Below, in pieces: positions 62,557 to 64,000 of a DNA stretch of 64,000 bases. A model generated the notes under the pieces. It saw only the letters and a program-made list of their open reading frames with translations, did no database searches and had not been told where the DNA came from. Source of the DNA: Paenibacillus rubinfantis (lineage in GTDB: Bacteria > Bacillota > Bacilli > Paenibacillales > Paenibacillaceae); the NCBI RefSeq assembly GCF_001486505.1, contig NZ_LN909065.1, positions 1,116,001-1,180,000 on the forward strand, given 5' to 3'. A program made the position numbers and the translations under genes. Position 1 is the stretch's first letter, and each line of letters begins with the position of its first letter.

Positions 62557-63858
62557 TCAATCCACCAGCCAACGCCGAAGCACGTTCGCGTGATTATACA
62601 CCGGGTCCTTGGCGGCGTACAGCAAGGTGACCGGGCGTTCGCCCGCGAGCTCGCGGATGCGGTCCGCCAGCACGGCACACTCCGGGCTCGTGTTCAGCTC
62701 CCGGAGGTAATTGGCGCTAAAATCCGCATACCGCTCCATCCGGTGCGCGAATTCCTTGCGCAGCTCCGGGCTTGGCGCGATCCCCTTCATCCACTCGTCG
62801 ATCGCCGCATCCGCTTTGGTCATCCCGCGCGGCCATAAGCGATCGACCAAGATACGGTACCCATCCTCGGGGGCAGCGGGCTCGTAGATCCGTTTCACGC
62901 GGATCTGCTCTTCTAGCGTTGTCGCCCGGAACGAACCCGCTGCCGCAAACCGCCGCACTTCTTCCCCCGTCGGCATGCCCGCCTGGGCACCGAACTTCGT
63001 CACCGCCAGCGCGGAGGCCAGCGATGCGAAGCGCATCGCCTCTTCCAGGCTTTGGCCTTGGGCGAGCGCCGTCGCCAGCGCGGCGTTAAAGCAGTCGCCT
63101 GCCCCGGTTGTGTCCACGACAGAAACGGGATGCCCCGGCACCGTGCGCACCTCCCCGGCCTCATCCAGGTAAGCTGATCCGTTGGCTCCCAGCGTTGTCA
63201 CGATCTGGGTGGCGCCCAAGTCCTTCAGCCGGCTCATCGCCAAGCGAAGGAAATCGCGGGTCGCTGCCGGTTCCATGCCGGCATAACGCCCCAGTTCGGT
63301 GAGATTGGGCGTCATATAGTCCATGTAGCCATATAGCTCATCCGGCAGTTCCCGGGCCGGGGCCGGGTTCAAAATCACCGTCTTGCCCAGTGATTTGGCG
63401 ATCCGTGCAGCGTAAAGCACCGTCTCCACCGGGATTTCCAGCTGAAGCAGCACGATATCGGCCTGCTCCAGCTTGTCCGCGTGGAGGTCGATATCCGCCG
63501 GCGTCACCTGATCATTGGCACCGGAGACAACAACGATGCGGTTGTCGCCATCGGCGACATAGATCGATGCGACGCCCGTGGCCGCATCGGGAAGCTGCTT
63601 GACACCGCCTATATCCACACCATCCTGGCGTTGGGCGGCCAGCAGTTGGTCACCGAAGGCGTCCGCCCCAACCGCGCCGATCATCGAGGTGTCCGCCCCC
63701 AAACGAGCGGCGGCTACCGCCTGGTTTGCGCCTTTACCGCCCGGGATAAAGCGGACCCGATCGCCCAATACGGTCTCTCCGGTCTGTGGAATTTGCCGCG
63801 TCTCCACCACGATATCCATATTTAAGCTGCCGATAACAGCCACCTTAGGTATAGCCAT
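62557..63858 (-). CDS. rbsK: Ribokinase fused to a C-terminal DUF488 domain
   Basis: 433 aa against about 300 for ribokinase. Residues about 1-305: PfkB/ribokinase (GSLNMDIVVE, PGGKGANQAVAAARLG, NPAPAR, catalytic DTTGAGDCFN). Residues about 318-433: DUF488 (IRVKRIYEPAAPEDGYRILV, DRLWPRG, EFAHRMERYADFSANYLREL, VTLLYAAKDPVYNHA). Junction in frame without stop. ATG at 63858 has AAGG 6 nt upstream; ATG at 63864 is the alternative. Ribose phosphorylation is the expected activity; the DUF488 role is unknown. Confidence 0.88.
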   Translation of the reverse strand: MAIPKVAVIGSLNMDIVVETRQIPQTGETVLGDRVRFIPGGKGANQAVAAARLGADTSMIGAVGADAFGDQLLAAQRQDGVDIGGVKQLPDAATGVASIYVADGDNRIVVVSGANDQVTPADIDLHADKLEQADIVLLQLEIPVETVLYAARIAKSLGKTVILNPAPARELPDELYGYMDYMTPNLTELGRYAGMEPAATRDFLRLAMSRLKDLGATQIVTTLGANGSAYLDEAGEVRTVPGHPVSVVDTTGAGDCFNAALATALAQGQSLEEAMRFASLASALAVTKFGAQAGMPTGEEVRRFAAAGSFRATTLEEQIRVKRIYEPAAPEDGYRILVDRLWPRGMTKADAAIDEWMKGIAPSPELRKEFAHRMERYADFSANYLRELNTSPECAVLADRIRELAGERPVTLLYAAKDPVYNHANVLRRWLVD

Positions 63859-63912
63859 GACCATCCATCCTTATCTAGGTCTCTGCCTTTAAGTTTCTGC
63901 CTCCAGTTTATG

Positions 63913-64000
63913 TTAGAAGCGTTCTTTCAGCAAGCCGTCGATTCGGTTCGATTCGGACAAAGCCTTCTCTGCCCTTGGTTCCCTTCGTGTTCTCCCTTCA
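63913..64000 (-). CDS. Possible 3' end of an upstream gene, partial
   Basis: A minus-strand frame open from the right edge ends at TAA 63915-63913, encoding ...KALSESNRIDGLLKERF. It lies 54 bp upstream of the ribokinase start, where an operon partner would be expected. Too short to identify; may be spurious. Confidence 0.3.
   Translation of the reverse strand, partial: EGRTRREPRAEKALSESNRIDGLLKERF

Overview
The window looks like one stretch of a draft assembly from a Paenibacillus-type organism (endospore-forming Bacillota, moderately high GC). Supporting signs are an intact sigK, SLH-type surface protein, CUT1 sugar transporters without their own ATPase, many intracellular glycoside hydrolases, AraC/YesN-type regulators, strong GGAGG ribosome sites and dense intergenic palindromes. 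No tRNA or rRNA genes were seen.

Layout. 1-3092: right end of a phage-like (PBSX/tailocin-type) island, with late genes leaving the left edge, an ArpU-type activator, an XRE repressor and an ImmA-type protease. They sit around five operator palindromes and a late promoter with four GTCCG boxes 11 bp apart. 3077-9861: oxalate decarboxylase, a GH43 enzyme behind a XylR-like operator, then an SLH protein and a catalase that are both truncated at the same base (8546/8547). 9.9-17.8 kb: small regulators, MBL hydrolase, AraC plus GH27 alpha-galactosidase, and a redox group (nitroreductase, DsbA/FrnE, NTF2-like proteins) behind near-identical promoters. 17.8-27.5 kb: a LacI-controlled fructan/sucrose operon with two permeases, a binding protein, a fructokinase-GH32 fusion and a LamG-GH32 enzyme. 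27.6-37.5 kb: GntR/ABC module, membrane protein, phosphoesterase, then a two-component system and binding protein lying between a decayed sigK fragment and intact sigK. 37.6-41.4 kb: ADP-ribosylglycohydrolase, SRAP protein and a group II intron. 41.4-61.5 kb: a large polysaccharide-utilisation operon (AraC sensor, two permeases, lipoprotein, beta-helix enzyme, mutarotase-like protein, GH2, GH94, GH88, BNR protein). 61.7-64 kb: flavin reductase, a palindrome array and a ribokinase-DUF488 fusion.

Two cautions affect interpretation. Bases about 47751-47907 contain sequence resembling Illumina TruSeq and Nextera adapters plus G/C-rich junk, so the GH2 gene is split by an assembly artefact. The SLH/catalase junction may also be a misjoin.

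The most unusual native features are three intergenic arrays (46.5, 51.5 and 62.4 kb), each with four 21-22 bp palindromes at about 50-52 bp spacing but with unrelated sequences, and the compact SBP/kinase/regulator unit next to sigK whose kinase carries a C-terminal extracytoplasmic domain.
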